Numbered from the stretch's first letter, positions 10,193 through 20,510 are shown. The stretch: DNA of 64,000 bases from Isoetes taiwanensis (GCA_021234155.1 JAJEKV010000014.1:7457563-7521562), one strand, 5' to 3'. The notes: generated by a model not told the origin, from the sequence alone. Program-made: numbers and translations.

Positions 10193-11322
10193 ACACCTTC
10201 CTTCTTATAATGCTTGAAGGTCTCCCTTTCCTTATCTGTTCTTGCCTCTTTGGAGAGGCTTGCCCATACTTCTTTAAAGTCACCGTCTGATGGCAACGTT
10301 TCTTCAATCCTCTTGCCATACTCACTTGAGAGAGTCGATATGGTATTGCAATGAGTTCTTGTATCAAATGGCCTCCTCGAGAGGGCATCTGCGACTACAT
10401 TCAATTTGTCAGGCTTGTAGACTATTTCGAAGTCGTACTCTTCGAGAAATTCCATCCACCTCCTTTGTCTTAGATTTAGGAGTGGTTGCGTGAAGATGTA
10501 CTGGAGACTTTGATGATCTGTATCTAATTGAAACTTTCTTCCCAACAAATAGTATCTCCAGATTCTCAAGGCCCTCACAATGGCCAAAAGCTCTTGGTCA
10601 TGAGTCGAGTAGCATTGCTCTACATCATTCATCTTCTTGGAGTCGTATGCGACTACCCTTCCCTCCTACATGAGGACTGCTCCGGTTGCTAGCTTGCTAG
10701 CATCTATTGCCACAAGCTTATCCTTGCTTGGATCTGGTAGGATGAGAACCGGTGCTGTGGTTAGTGCCTCTTTGAGCTTCTCAAAGGAGGCTTGGACATT
10801 CTCGAGCCAATGCTTTGTCCAATCCTTCACCTTCTTATCCTTGGTGAGGTCCGACAGAGGGGACACCCACCTAGCGAAGTCCTTCACGAACTTCCGATAA
10901 TACCCTACCAAGCCGATGAAGCTTCTTACTTCGCCCATATTCCTTGGTGCCGGCCAATCCACTATGACTTCAATCTTTGCCGAATTAGTGGAGATCCCTT
11001 GAGATGACACCACATGACCCAAATACTCTACTCGGCCTGTTGCAAAGTGGCACTTAGAAAGCTTGCCGTACAATCGATGCCGCCTTAGCTTCTCCAAAAC
11101 CCTTCTCAGGTGCTGACAATGCTCTTCTATGGTCTTGCTGTAGACTAGAATGCCATCGAAAAATACGATGACAAATTCATCTAATAATTCTCTGAAGATA
11201 TAATTCATCAAGTGCATGAAGGTTGCTGGGGCATTCGATAAGTCGAAAGGCATTACCATGAACTCATAGTGCCCATACCGCGTTCTGAAAGCAGTTTTGT
11301 GGATGTCTTCTGGTAGGCTCAT
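10193..11322 (-). pseudogene. pol: Reverse transcriptase (C-terminal half) and RNase H, inactive
   Basis: One frame from 11,322 down to about 10,193 with a single TAG at 10,666-10,668 where the codon was probably CAG. The RT part keeps [17 protein letters not shown] but the catalytic pair is FFDG instead of FFDD, so polymerase activity should be lost. RNase H follows ([40 protein letters not shown]), matching Ty3/gypsy RNase H. The frame ends at the junction with the LTR fragment and no integrase follows. The N-terminal RT is deleted: the sequence passes straight from gag to RT near 11,320. Confidence 0.88.
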
Positions 11323-11862
11323 CCTATCAAGTTTGCCGTTGCCACCTTACCTATGTCCTTGTCTTTCATTCCATAAGAGTTTCTGAATTCTTCCATCTCA
11401 TCCAGCCATGCTTCGGCCTCCATACCTGACCTGTCCTTACCCGAGAATTGTCCCAGCTTTCTTGTCTTCCAGACATTGCTCATTGCACTGTCTACCTTCT
11501 TTTGGTAGTCGTCTGTCTTTCTATTCTTGTTTCTACCCTGCAATGTGTCTGACTCACTGTCGGAGCTACTGCCGGATCCGCTATCTGAGGTCTCCGATCT
11601 GGTAGAGCTGGAAGGATATGGACTCCTTCTGCCTCTTTCTATCCTTCTCGGCAACCTGATTTTCTTTCCTTTCTGGCTGAGGGGCTTCGTCTATACCCCC
11701 TGGAGGTGGTGGAGGTGGTGGTGGAGGTCCATACTCTTGAGCATGCATTAGTGGTGTTGCCCACTGTAGTAACTGCTGCATCTGATTCCTCATCTGAGCC
11801 AACCTTGCATTTACTATTTCAACTGTCATATCTTGTTCGTCGTCGTGTTCCCGGTCGAACAA
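11319..11862 (-). pseudogene. gag: gag N-terminal fragment fused to RT by deletion
   Basis: Matches the left-arm gag from its Pro run to [10 protein letters not shown] and then joins RT sequence near 11,320. A frameshift near 11,630 separates the two open pieces. In this arm the codon that is TAA in the left arm is CAA, so the two arms decayed independently. The 11,863-12,154 stretch upstream is the AT-rich spacer between ORF1 and gag, as in the left arm. Confidence 0.8.
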
Positions 11863-13572
11863 GTTCCTAGGTTGCCACTGGTGCTGTCGGCCTTGGCCTT
11901 GAGACCCTGAACCGGTGTTTCTGGCTGCAAGTGTTGGTCATCAATGTTGTTACTTAGGTTATACATTGTTCACCTTATTTACAAGTCAATTATTGTTAGT
12001 TATAAAAGAAATCATGTCAAAATTCCAACTTATAAGTTAAAGACAAGTTATGGCAATTAATATACGAGAGTTATACATTATATCGAAGTATGTAGTAATA
12101 CATGGAACTGAGGACATTTTTATACATTTTAATAATATATGAAAGCAAAAGTGTTCATCTTCGAGAACCCTTCATTGATTGAAGAAGTTCTTCACATCCT
12201 TGAGTCGAAGGCCCTTGCCGACGTTCCGCAAGATGTTCCTGGAAGATCCACCTTCGAGAGCTCGATCCATTTGAGGTGGAGGGAGTGGAGGTGTTGTTGC
12301 CGCAACGACCGTCATTGGTGCGTCTCTCAAGTGGCCCCTGGTGAAGTCGAGACTGTAGACGACCACGAATCTCTTGAAAAGGATGATGTGATCCGTGTTG
12401 CTGCTCAACTTGGCATGCTGTCCGAAGCCTGAGAGCGCTATGAGGAGCGTCACGGCTTCCTCTCCTCGCAGGCTGAACTCCTTGTGAAAGACTATCATCT
12501 GCAACTGGAAGATAGTATCGAAGCGCCTTTCCCCTTGCTATGGCCTGGGTACCTGTGCCCTTTCTTTGAGCCGCTCCACCGTAGACGTCCAATGCTAGGA
12601 GGTCTTCATGATCCCTCCATGTGGTGGTTGCACTATCCAGATTGATGCTGCTGGATCCCTCCCACATACTTCGCGATCGAACAGTTCGGCTAGAGCTCGG
12701 TCCCTTCCCTGTTTATACAACATGCTTTGGGTTTCTTGAAATTCTTCCTCTGGGATGATTGGCTGCTGTCGATGATAAATTTTCCTTATGTGTTCGTAGG
12801 CGGCGATGTCGGACATCGTCTCGCCGGCATAGGAGTGTCGCTCTGCTACTTCCCTTGGGACTTCCTAATAGGAGTAATCGATGAAGTCGCTCTGTTATTC
12901 CTTTGCAATTAAACCTAAGAGCTCATCGATTCTGAGCCCCTTTTCTTGGCAGTGTGGGAGGTTGAGGATGTCATTTGCCAATATGTACTCTTCCCCTTCA
13001 ATTACTATCGGCGATAGAGCTATGATGCCGATTGGTGGTTCGTTGGCCCGCCTGATGTCATCATCATGCCTTACTATTCGCCTCTCCATTCTTGCCGCCT
13101 CTCTGCTCTCCCAATCTGGGTTTTCTTCCCCTAGCTGCTCATAATCCTGCTCAACCTGGAATTGCTCCCGATGCCGTGCCATGGTACTCGTACTCTGCTG
13201 ATTCAATCTCATGGATCTGTCCTTGGTCTATTCTTGTATTGAGTGGTGCTAGGCCCAAGGGCTGGATCGAAGGTTCCCCCACCCTGTTGACGGCCCTGTA
13301 CTGCATAAATAAGACGAGGGCCGCATGCACCGAAACATACCTATGCCTGTGGGCCTTACAACTCATGTAATCTGACATATCCTTCGTCCTGTCCCACAGC
13401 TGCCCCTTGACTCTAGATCCTCCCCCAATGGCTTGGCTCAGCAATTCTAGAGATACCCACCTTCCTCCTGCGAGGAGAGGAAGTTAGCTAAGATCTGCTG
13501 GTCATACTAACAAACTATATCAGTATAGTAAGGGGTTCTGGTCAGGGTTGCATGAAGGTCAAAGAGATGATC

Positions 13573-13730
13573 TGTAACGTTCCTAACCGACATGCCCTTA
13601 ACCAACTGGGCAAAACCGTCTAGACTTTTATGAGTAGTCGCTTCTACCCATTTATGCCGGTGTCTCGGGAACGCCCCACAGGCACATTCAAGGTTCGAAT
13701 ACTCGAGCAGTCTACCATGGGCCCGTTACA
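13573..13730 (-). repeat. TRIM LTR (3' LTR in element orientation)
   Basis: 158 bp, TG...CA ends with 7-bp terminal inverted repeats; appears identical to 13,869-14,026. Confidence 0.95.
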
Positions 13731-13854
13731 GTCTCTCCCACTAGAACTATGCTTGTCCTCGAGCATCCAAGGCTATACCATGTCACAATGATTACCAAGT
13801 CTTTGCAAATTACCCATGTATATAGGCACCCATGGAGACTCGAACTCGAGACCT

Positions 13855-13866
13855 GCTCTGATACCA
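13855..13866 (-). other. TRIM primer-binding site for initiator tRNA-Met
   Basis: Minus strand reads TGGTATCAGAGC, the 12 bases complementary to the 3' end of plant initiator tRNA-Met, two bases from the LTR edge. Confidence 0.93.
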
Positions 13867-13868
13867 AC

Positions 13869-14026
13869 TGTAACGTTCCTAACCGACATGCCCTTAACCA
13901 ACTGGGCAAAACCGTCTAGACTTTTATGAGTAGTCGCTTCTACCCATTTATGCCGGTGTCTCGGGAACGCCCCACAGGCACATTCAAGGTTCGAATACTC
14001 GAGCAGTCTACCATGGGCCCGTTACA
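13869..14026 (-). repeat. TRIM LTR (5' LTR in element orientation)
   Basis: 158 bp, followed by the TGATC target duplication at 14,027-14,031. Confidence 0.95.
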
Positions 14027-14410
14027 TGATCAAACACATGGAAGGCCTTTTTAGCAGGGAAATCACGGATGTGGTTGGCACTGTTGTACCATTGAACAAA
14101 GTTCGTGGGCGCCATTGAGCAGAGATAGATGTAGAAGATGGCTTGGAAGAATTGACAAAAGCTTAGAAAATCGCCTAAGACGGTGAGAGCAAGTTTGGTG
14201 AAGAGAAAATGGCAAATGAGATCCCCTTATATAGACTAAGGCTGCATAGGTTTCCGTGCACAAGGGTTCTTGATCAAACAGGCCTTTGTTCTAAGGCTAT
14301 GGATCTCCAAATAAGGTAACATGAAGTGCAAATTTAAGTAAAACAAGTCAAGGAATACTACATGGCAATTTGTTGGGTCAAATTCGGGGAATTCATGGTC
14401 AAACTAGGTC

Positions 14411-14900
14411 GACTCGGGTCACTTTGCACGAAAGGGACTTGCGTCGCGAACACAGAGGCATTTGGCGCGGAGTGACCAAAGTGGGCTGATTTCTGTGCAA
14501 AACAAACATTTCTAAGGGTTGTAAGATGCTAAAATGCCTATTTGGATCAATTCTAGACTAGCTAGCAGCTTGTTTCATGCTAATTAGACATCTAAAAGTG
14601 TAAGTTTGGGCGACTCGGGCCACTTCGCGCGAAAGGGGTCTGCGTCGCGAATGCAGGGACATTTGGCGTGGAGTGACCGGAGTGCGTCGATCTTGGCTTA
14701 CTTTTTGATATTTTTAGCAGAATTTAAGTGCTACAATGTATTTCTAGATGATTTCTAAGCATTCTAACATCTTTTAGTACAAAAATTGGATCAATTTTAC
14801 CTCAAATCAAGTGACTCGGGTCACTTCGCGCGAAAGGTGTCTGCGTCGCGAATGCAGAGGCGTTTGGCGCGGAGTGACCGGAGTGGGTCGATCTCGACCT
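14411..14900 (-). repeat. Three ~200-bp-spaced GC-rich motifs (right arm)
   Basis: Near 14,411, 14,611 and 14,812 the plus strand reads GACTCGGGYCACTTCGCGCGAA (or close) then GCGTCGCGAAYGCAGRG and GGCGYGGAGTGACC. These are the inverted counterparts of the left-arm motifs. They lie between the H3-like ORF and the TATA box of ORF1. The arm-to-arm similarity ends at about 14,910. Confidence 0.75.
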
Positions 14901-15124
14901 AATTTTTGATTTTTTTGAGACAAAATTTTATACAGATTAAGCAATTAGGAGTATTCTAACTATGATGCAAAAGATTATATTACAATTCAATTTGTATAAG
15001 AACACTTGTATGTTAATAAGAGATTAATTTACAGAAAAAAAGGACACTTTTATAGATATGGAGTAGAAATGTACAGACAAAAGCTTATATGTATATAATT
15101 TAGTTTATGTATAAAATTGGCTCC

Positions 15125-16239
15125 TCAAGGCTTCTCCTTGCGGATTCTCCTCGCCAAGTGGAGGTCCTTGGGCATGACTGTCACCCGCTTGGCGTGGATT
15201 GCACAGAGGTTGCCTTTTTCAAAAAGCTGCACCAGCTCCGCTTCTGCCGTCTCCTGCAGGGACCGGACCGTCAGTGGGGTCACCCTGTAATTTGTCCAGA
15301 ACTCCTGCATGATTTCTCGCAGAAGTCGCCCGAATGGCGCCTTCCTGATGAGGAGATTAGTGCACTGTTGGAAGTGCCTAATCTCCCGGAACACATGGGC
15401 GTGCTTAGAGTTGGACCCGTGGTGCACCTTCTTTGGCGGCTCTGGTCTTGGTGGTGGCGGCTTGGACTAGTTCTTCGGCCGCCCACCTCCAACATACTTT
15501 TGTACATTTTGCTTGCAATACCAGTCATTGTACCTCTTCCATCTGCGGAGGTACTCTTGGTACACCTTCTTGCGACGCTGGAATTCACGATCTTGTTTTA
15601 ACATGAATTCCCGCTCGCCCACCTTCTGCTTCTTGATCACCTTAGGTGCTTAGGCCACTTAGGGTATGGTGGGCGGGTGTCGGGGTTTGATGGCTCCCCG
15701 GCATCTTCTTCAGGCTCTTCTTCCATTTGCCCTGCTCCTTCACTCTCCTCCTCTTCCTCCTCCTCATCGGTAGGGTCTCGATGAGGTTCCTGAATGTGGA
15801 CCGTCCCTCTTGGGCGGTCCTGGTCCCTCTTGGACCGCTTCTCTCTCCGTCTCGCCTCCTTCTTCCTCTCCCTCTTCTTCCTCTGGGCCCTCTCCTCGGG
15901 CCACTCTGCTACCTTCTCCTTGCCCTTCTTTTTGCCCGACGTGCCAACCTCCTGCTCCTGCTGGTGCTGCTCCTGTTGCTCTTGCTGCTGCTGCTCCTTC
16001 TCCTAGTCGGACGACCGACCGAAGTGGACGGTCTCGTCCGTCCGCTGTGTCTCCACGGAGGAGCTGCTCTGGGCTTCCTCCTGGGAGGCGTGGAAAGTGT
16101 CGTCTGTGGAGCTAGACGACTCTCCCTCCCTCCCCCGTCGAAGGTGCTCAGGCACTTGTTTTCCTCCACCCGCCGCCTTTGCCATCGAGGGTGTGCGCCC
16201 GGGGCTGTATTTTCTGGCTGTGCATTTGGTGTGCGCCAT
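15125..16239 (-). pseudogene. Histone-H3-like protein with long inserted tail, inside LTR element (copy 1)
   Basis: The frame starts MAHTKCTARKYSPGRTP, aligning residue for residue with the H3 tail (K4, R8 and K9 kept; S10 is Tyr, K14 is Arg). Its C terminus (15,427-15,125) is an H3 histone fold: [47 protein letters not shown] and LARRIR. Between them lie about 250 extra residues: Ser-rich, a Gln/Glu run, basic repeats, an acidic run and a Pro-rich linker. The REIRHFQ..TNLLI helix resembles CENH3, yet loop 1 has H3 length. No introns. Defects: TAG at 16,003-16,005, TAG at 15,467-15,469 (CAG in copy 2), and one likely 1-nt deletion near 15,650. It lies 550 bases downstream of the primer site of the adjacent LTR. 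If expressed it should enter nucleosomes; that role is inferred. Confidence 0.8.
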
Positions 16240-16790
16240 GTCTTATGGTTAAGCAAACTGATTACGTTAAGTTGGTTATCAAGAAAGGAGGTTTAAGCAA
16301 GGTTAGGGAGAAAATGGGGTGGCAAGAAGATATTAAAAAAGGAAGATGATCTAGGGAATATTCTCCTACCATTAATAGCCCTATTAATTAGCCCCCCTTA
16401 TTAATTACCCCACTATACATACTTATTAATGTATGGCTGATGCTGTATTATACTATGAAATTCGAATTTTTCTAATAGTTTGAAGTGTCAATTATGAATT
16501 TATGTCATTTTTCACCCGGGTCTCGGATTGGGATGATTCTTCGACCCATTTTGGGTGAGATGCCGATGCATAATTTCAACTCCAATTTTATTAGAATGTT
16601 AATTTGAGTCATTCTTTTTTCCCCATCTAACAACTTAGCCTATTCTTATGGACCCACTACCTAGGAGAAAAATTTCCCCCCTATTTTCGAGGTTCCATTG
16701 TGGAAATTTTCATTCCACACCCTATTAGGCCTGTTAGACTACTTACTAGGGACATGGTCAGTGCTAGTTCTTGGTCAACCAAGAACATCG
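16240..16790 (-). other. Leader between primer-binding site and H3-like ORF
   Basis: About 550 bases without a supported gene, the size of a retroelement 5' leader. Contains a short C-rich run near 16,391. Confidence 0.5.
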
Positions 16791-16801
16791 ATCTGATACC
16801 A
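16791..16801 (-). other. Primer-binding site of the long LTR element
   Basis: Minus strand reads TGGTATCAGAT directly inside the LTR edge, a slightly decayed initiator-tRNA-Met primer site. It shows that the element's internal region lies to the left, toward the H3-like ORF. Confidence 0.75.
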
Positions 16802-16802
16802 T

Positions 16803-18458
16803 TGTGACGCTCCCTACAAAATATACGGCGCCCGACCGTACATTCCGTAGAAAATCTCCCATCCAGTCCTTCGACCGCACGGGCCCTCCATCTATCCTGC
16901 ACTCCAGGGTATCCCTAGTGCGGGAAGGGGACACGAAGGTGTCTTGGGCGCCCTTCCCCTATGGGCTCCTATCACAGCGGAAGCATAAACAACGTCAGAA
17001 CTAGCAATAACAATACATCATACTACCTTGAAGGATAGCACATCCTCATATCCATAGCTACAACAGAGATAAATATATGCCGTAAAACGTGAGAGCTCCT
17101 ACCCAAGGCCCAGACTCATGGGGAGGTAGACTGACGGCTAGGCCTCAAGAAAGAGCAGACCGAGTCATAACAATGGCGGGGCTGGCTATAGACAATGGCT
17201 AGGGTTGACCAATCCATCCGCCCCTCCTGTGCATACTTTACAGATAGGCTAAATTGGGCTCTAGCATGACTCTAGCCTTCCGGATACGCAATCTCATGGC
17301 ATCACCCATCAAGACTACTCCGAGTTGCATCTCCCGGGTCCGTTGAGGCAGGAAGGGTTGCATATCCCCTTTCCCGGGGTCTAGAGGTTCCTCGGGCGGC
17401 TAGAGAATCGTGACGACACATGATTCATCCCCGACTTAATCCCCCGAAACAAGAGCCAGGCCAACACCTGCAGCTCTTGAGAGGCAGGGCGACACCATTG
17501 CCCTAGGAGGTGTCAGACCCATGTCCGGCCCACATGATATGACCGGCCATAAGCTTAGCCCGCTATGGGGTCCCCAGTAGCCACGCTCAGCAGGGACCCT
17601 CCCTCTGTATCTCCTCTAGCACCGTTATGTCGTGCTGAGTCACATCATAGCCCCCGTAGCCCGGTGGGTTCCTATGCACAGGCCGCATAATAATAGGAAC
17701 TAAAGGGTCTAACTAGGAGCATTACTAAGTAAGGCTACTAGGTCTCTACCCCAATACAAGAGGAGCAAACATGATCAACTATCATCACACAACTTCATAT
17801 CATGATAATCATCAGAATAACATCTAACCTAATCATACATATCTAACTTACAGTTAGGTTCGTTGATTAGGGTTCAAGATGTTGAATAAGGGTTCTAGGA
17901 TGGCTCTACTCTAGATGCGAAATACTAACTCATCTGGAGTGCTAACTTCCAGACGAACTACTAAGAACACTACTCCAAATACCTGCTCCCGAAGCACTCC
18001 CTCCCATTCCTGGCATCTCCATCCATGGTACTCGAAGTTGTCGAAGCCGCGCTCACTCCAAGATCGTACACGCACTATGGGGGCTGCTGCACTAGGCTAT
18101 GCCACAACAAGCGGCCTTCAAAGCGGGGTTTCGAAAAGCGAAGAAGGTTCCCAGGGTGTTAGGGCCAGGAAAAGAGGTCTAAAGTTAGGGTTTAGGTTAA
18201 TATAGGTTAGGGTCCACATGGGATGACACGTGGCTCCACATGGCTCCAATGGGACATGGCCATGTGTCGGTTGCCCAATAGGATAAGGCTATGTGGAAAA
18301 TGGGCCTTATCCTAAGGTTATCTAAGTTATATACTTAACTTAGATATGCACTCACGCCACTTCCTAAGGTATACAAGGCTACGAAGTAGACTTGTATAGT
18401 GACGTAACAGAACCGAAAATATACGTATTTATAGCATATATTTCCCTGGAACGTCACA
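16803..18458 (-). repeat. Long terminal repeat, ~1.66 kb (5' LTR of the right-arm element)
   Basis: Begins TGTGACG and ends CGTCACA on the plus strand, giving the TG...CA ends and short inverted repeats of an LTR, with a primer site abutting the left edge. A 150-bp piece recurs at 10,043-10,192. No gene inside. The second copy is at 46,674-48,326. Confidence 0.8.
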
Positions 18459-20244
18459 ATGCCATATTGTCTCGAGGAAGGGCCCCACATCGACGAGTAA
18501 TGTCACAACTACGCCATCAACAAGTAGATAACTTCATCGACTAGTCACATCAAGAGTTTCTAAAAGATGGGACTGTATATATCTCCTAGGAAGGGCAACT
18601 ATCTCAAATATACTGACCCATAATAGTATCAGATTTAGACTTCAAGCAAAGATGCTTTGAATAAGGAGGAGTTACAAGCCAGCAATGATGGGCTACTAAG
18701 GAATAGGAATATAACCAGACCGCAACCAACTTCTTCCTCGTCACCCCCAACACTTCAAAGCAGCTACATCAGCCTCGATAGCACCATCTCAAATCATGAT
18801 GATCTTCCACCTTAGAGATTGAAGGTCAAACACCAACAAGAAGAGGCATCAGGGGGGACCAAATACCAGCATTACTAACTGATCAGCCAAGATTATAGTC
18901 CCTGCACATGAATGCAAAAAGATTTCTCTCAGGAAGAGAAGTTGCACAGTTAGAAGTGGTAAAGCACTCAACATTGTCATCAACAGTATAAAAGCAGCAT
19001 GCAACTGCCAAGATATAGAATCGAATCGACAAGGTCAATACAACAGTATCAATTCAGGAGTTAGAAGAATCATCCTCAAATCTTGTAACCTCCAAGCCAG
19101 ATGAGTCAACATGAAAGATTCTAGAGAGAAGAGAACATTACCTTCAAGCTTTTGAGATGCGACACCAACACTCTAGATTGTCCACTACATCTCCAAGTCT
19201 ACTAACATGGATACCTTTAATGAAGGAAGTCAACATCAACATTGAGGACGCGAAAAGTCAGAATATATTCGACAGAAAGAGCAGGGCACATGAATCATTA
19301 TACAACAACTTCTAGAAGATCAGATTTTTCAACAAAATTGTGGATATCGTCTTGCTACCCCAATGACTAACGAGTACACCAGCTTTTAGCAAGCTAGAGG
19401 GGTTATCAAATAGTTGAATCTCTTAGAATTATGCGTGATAACATCCATGATGGGATTGGGACGAAATTACAAGTAGATTTTGTCATTTCTTTTAGAAAGG
19501 ATGGACCCAAGAATTGAGCAAAGCTTCAAGGATTGGGAAGAAAAACGTAGGGAGTACTAAAACTATATACATTTGCTGACAGATATCCAACATATTAGAA
19601 CCTCTTCGTGAGCTTGATCACCTCGCTAAGCAGGATTCAATAATAGGATAACCGTCGACCATGTGTATGACGAGTACCTCCACAATATAAGGAATAATCC
19701 GACCCAATGAAGAGAAGCAATCTAACAAGTTTGGCCAACTTCTTAGATGGCATCAATTCAAAGATGGGACTATTTCAAGAGGACAATAACTAAGAAGAGG
19801 GAGATCCTAGAGTATAGATTACATCTAAAACAGCAGCTGTGGTAGAAGTGCAAGAATATCTTCAAACAACAAGGGCACATCAGAAGAGTCTAGTAGATAG
19901 ACATAAAACTCCTCGACAGTTTGTGGGAGATAAAGTTTGGCTCATGTAAAGGTCAAGCAAGCAAAGCTCTGCATCAGCAATTGTAGAAAACCTGCTCCAA
20001 GATAAGCGGGGCCTTTTAAGATTGTCAAGCAAATATGGAGCCAGTCATAAGCTTGACTCCCCTGCTCATCCAAAAAGTTCACAAGGTCCACGTGAGCCTA
20101 TTTAAGAGGCATAAGATGGAGCTCCAGATGTAACAAGTATCCGGCAAGCTATCCAGCAAGCAATGCAGCAGAGTGCATCGCAGCAAAAGAGTGAGGCTGA
20201 GAAAGCAATTGATAAGGTATTGAAGGACACCAAAAGAGAAGTGT
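18459..20244 (+). other. Decayed retroelement DNA with integrase-like traces
   Basis: No intact frame. Short plus-strand pieces recall the end of a Ty3/gypsy integrase, best seen in copy 2 at 49,615-49,818 (AHQKSLVDRHKTPRQF then VGDKVWLM). In copy 1 a missing C near 19,832 breaks that piece. The region is almost identical in the two 29.9-kb copies. Assignment is tentative. Confidence 0.4.
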
Positions 20245-20475
20245 TCACAGGTGAGAACACAATAGGGGATGATGCTGTAGCACGTCCTCTGCCAAGGGAT
20301 CGAACCTTGTAAGCCGTTCCGTCCCTGTGTGTGCATTGAAGTCTCCAAGCAACATGACTCTGCCAGACTGTTTGTACTGTCGTATATCATCATATAGATC
20401 AACATAAGATTCAAGCCAATCTATATCAGAGTGAGAAATACTTGCCCATAGTACAAAGCTTCTTGATTGATGCTT
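20245..20475 (-). pseudogene. LINE endonuclease fragment
   Basis: The minus strand from 20,475 to a stop at 20,247-20,245 is open and contains RVMLLGDFNAHTG, the GDFNAHTG motif of the apurinic-type endonuclease of plant non-LTR retrotransposons, preceded by WLESYVDLYDDIRQY. The fragment is cut off on the right by the insertion of the DNA transposon at 20,480. Confidence 0.75.
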
Positions 20476-20479
20476 TACA

Positions 20480-20510
20480 GGGTGAAAGCGTGTAGCTGGG
20501 GGACAGTTTT
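20480..20510 (+). repeat. Left terminal inverted repeat of DNA transposon
   Basis: Starts GGGTGAAAGCGTGTAGCTGG directly after TACA; pairs with 27,527-27,557. Confidence 0.9.

Larger units (their letters stand above)
13573..14026 (-). mobile_element. TRIM retrotransposon (454 bp) inserted in retroelement ORF1
   Basis: Two direct repeats of 158 bp that look identical (13,573-13,730 and 13,869-14,026), each TGTAACG...CGTTACA, flank only 138 bp of internal DNA. The minus strand has a perfect initiator-tRNA-Met primer site (TGGTATCAGAGC) two bases inside the right repeat and a purine tract (GTGGGAGAGAC) just inside the left repeat. The target duplication is TGATC on both sides (13,568-13,572 and 14,027-14,031). 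The uninterrupted site is visible in the left arm at about 5,517-5,525. No coding capacity, so it depended on another element's proteins. Identical repeats imply a recent insertion. Confidence 0.95.
12155..14115 (-). pseudogene. Retroelement ORF1, right arm, split by a TRIM insertion
   Basis: Starts at an ATG at 14,115-14,113 with the same MAPTNFVQWY beginning as the left arm, is interrupted after about 28 codons by the TRIM at 13,573-14,026, and continues in pieces (13,572-12,895; 12,816-12,595; 12,667-12,155) separated by frameshifts and stops. It preserves regions missing in the left arm, for example the stretch around 12,800-12,600. Function unknown. Confidence 0.6.
10193..18458 (-). mobile_element. 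Ty3/gypsy retroelement, right arm, with 5' LTR and histone-H3-like ORF
   Basis: Read on the minus strand: 5' LTR (18,458-16,803), primer-binding site, 550-base leader, histone-H3-like ORF (16,239-15,125), three 200-bp repeats and a TATA box, ORF1 (split by a TRIM), gag fragment, then RT-RNase H ending at the junction 10,193. A deletion of about 1.7 kb has removed the end of gag, protease and the front of RT. Integrase and 3' LTR are missing. I infer that the LTR, the H3-like ORF and the pol segments are one element because nothing resembling another LTR separates them; a composite of two insertions remains possible. Confidence 0.65.

Noticed and set aside
10193-11322. Chromodomain or integrase for the gypsy elements
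   Set aside because: I looked downstream of RNase H in both arms; the sequence ends at an LTR junction and no HHCC or DDE integrase or chromodomain follows.
13855-13866. tRNA-Met-like sequence
   Set aside because: Only the 12 bases of a primer-binding site are present, not a tRNA gene.
15727-16296. 189-codon Leu/Pro-rich plus-strand open frame
   Set aside because: It is the complement of the low-complexity, Gln/Glu/Lys-rich part of the H3-like ORF; the opposite strand has clear histone motifs.
16681-16902. 73-codon minus-strand frame
   Set aside because: It straddles the LTR edge and primer-binding site and has no domain, so a chance frame is more likely.
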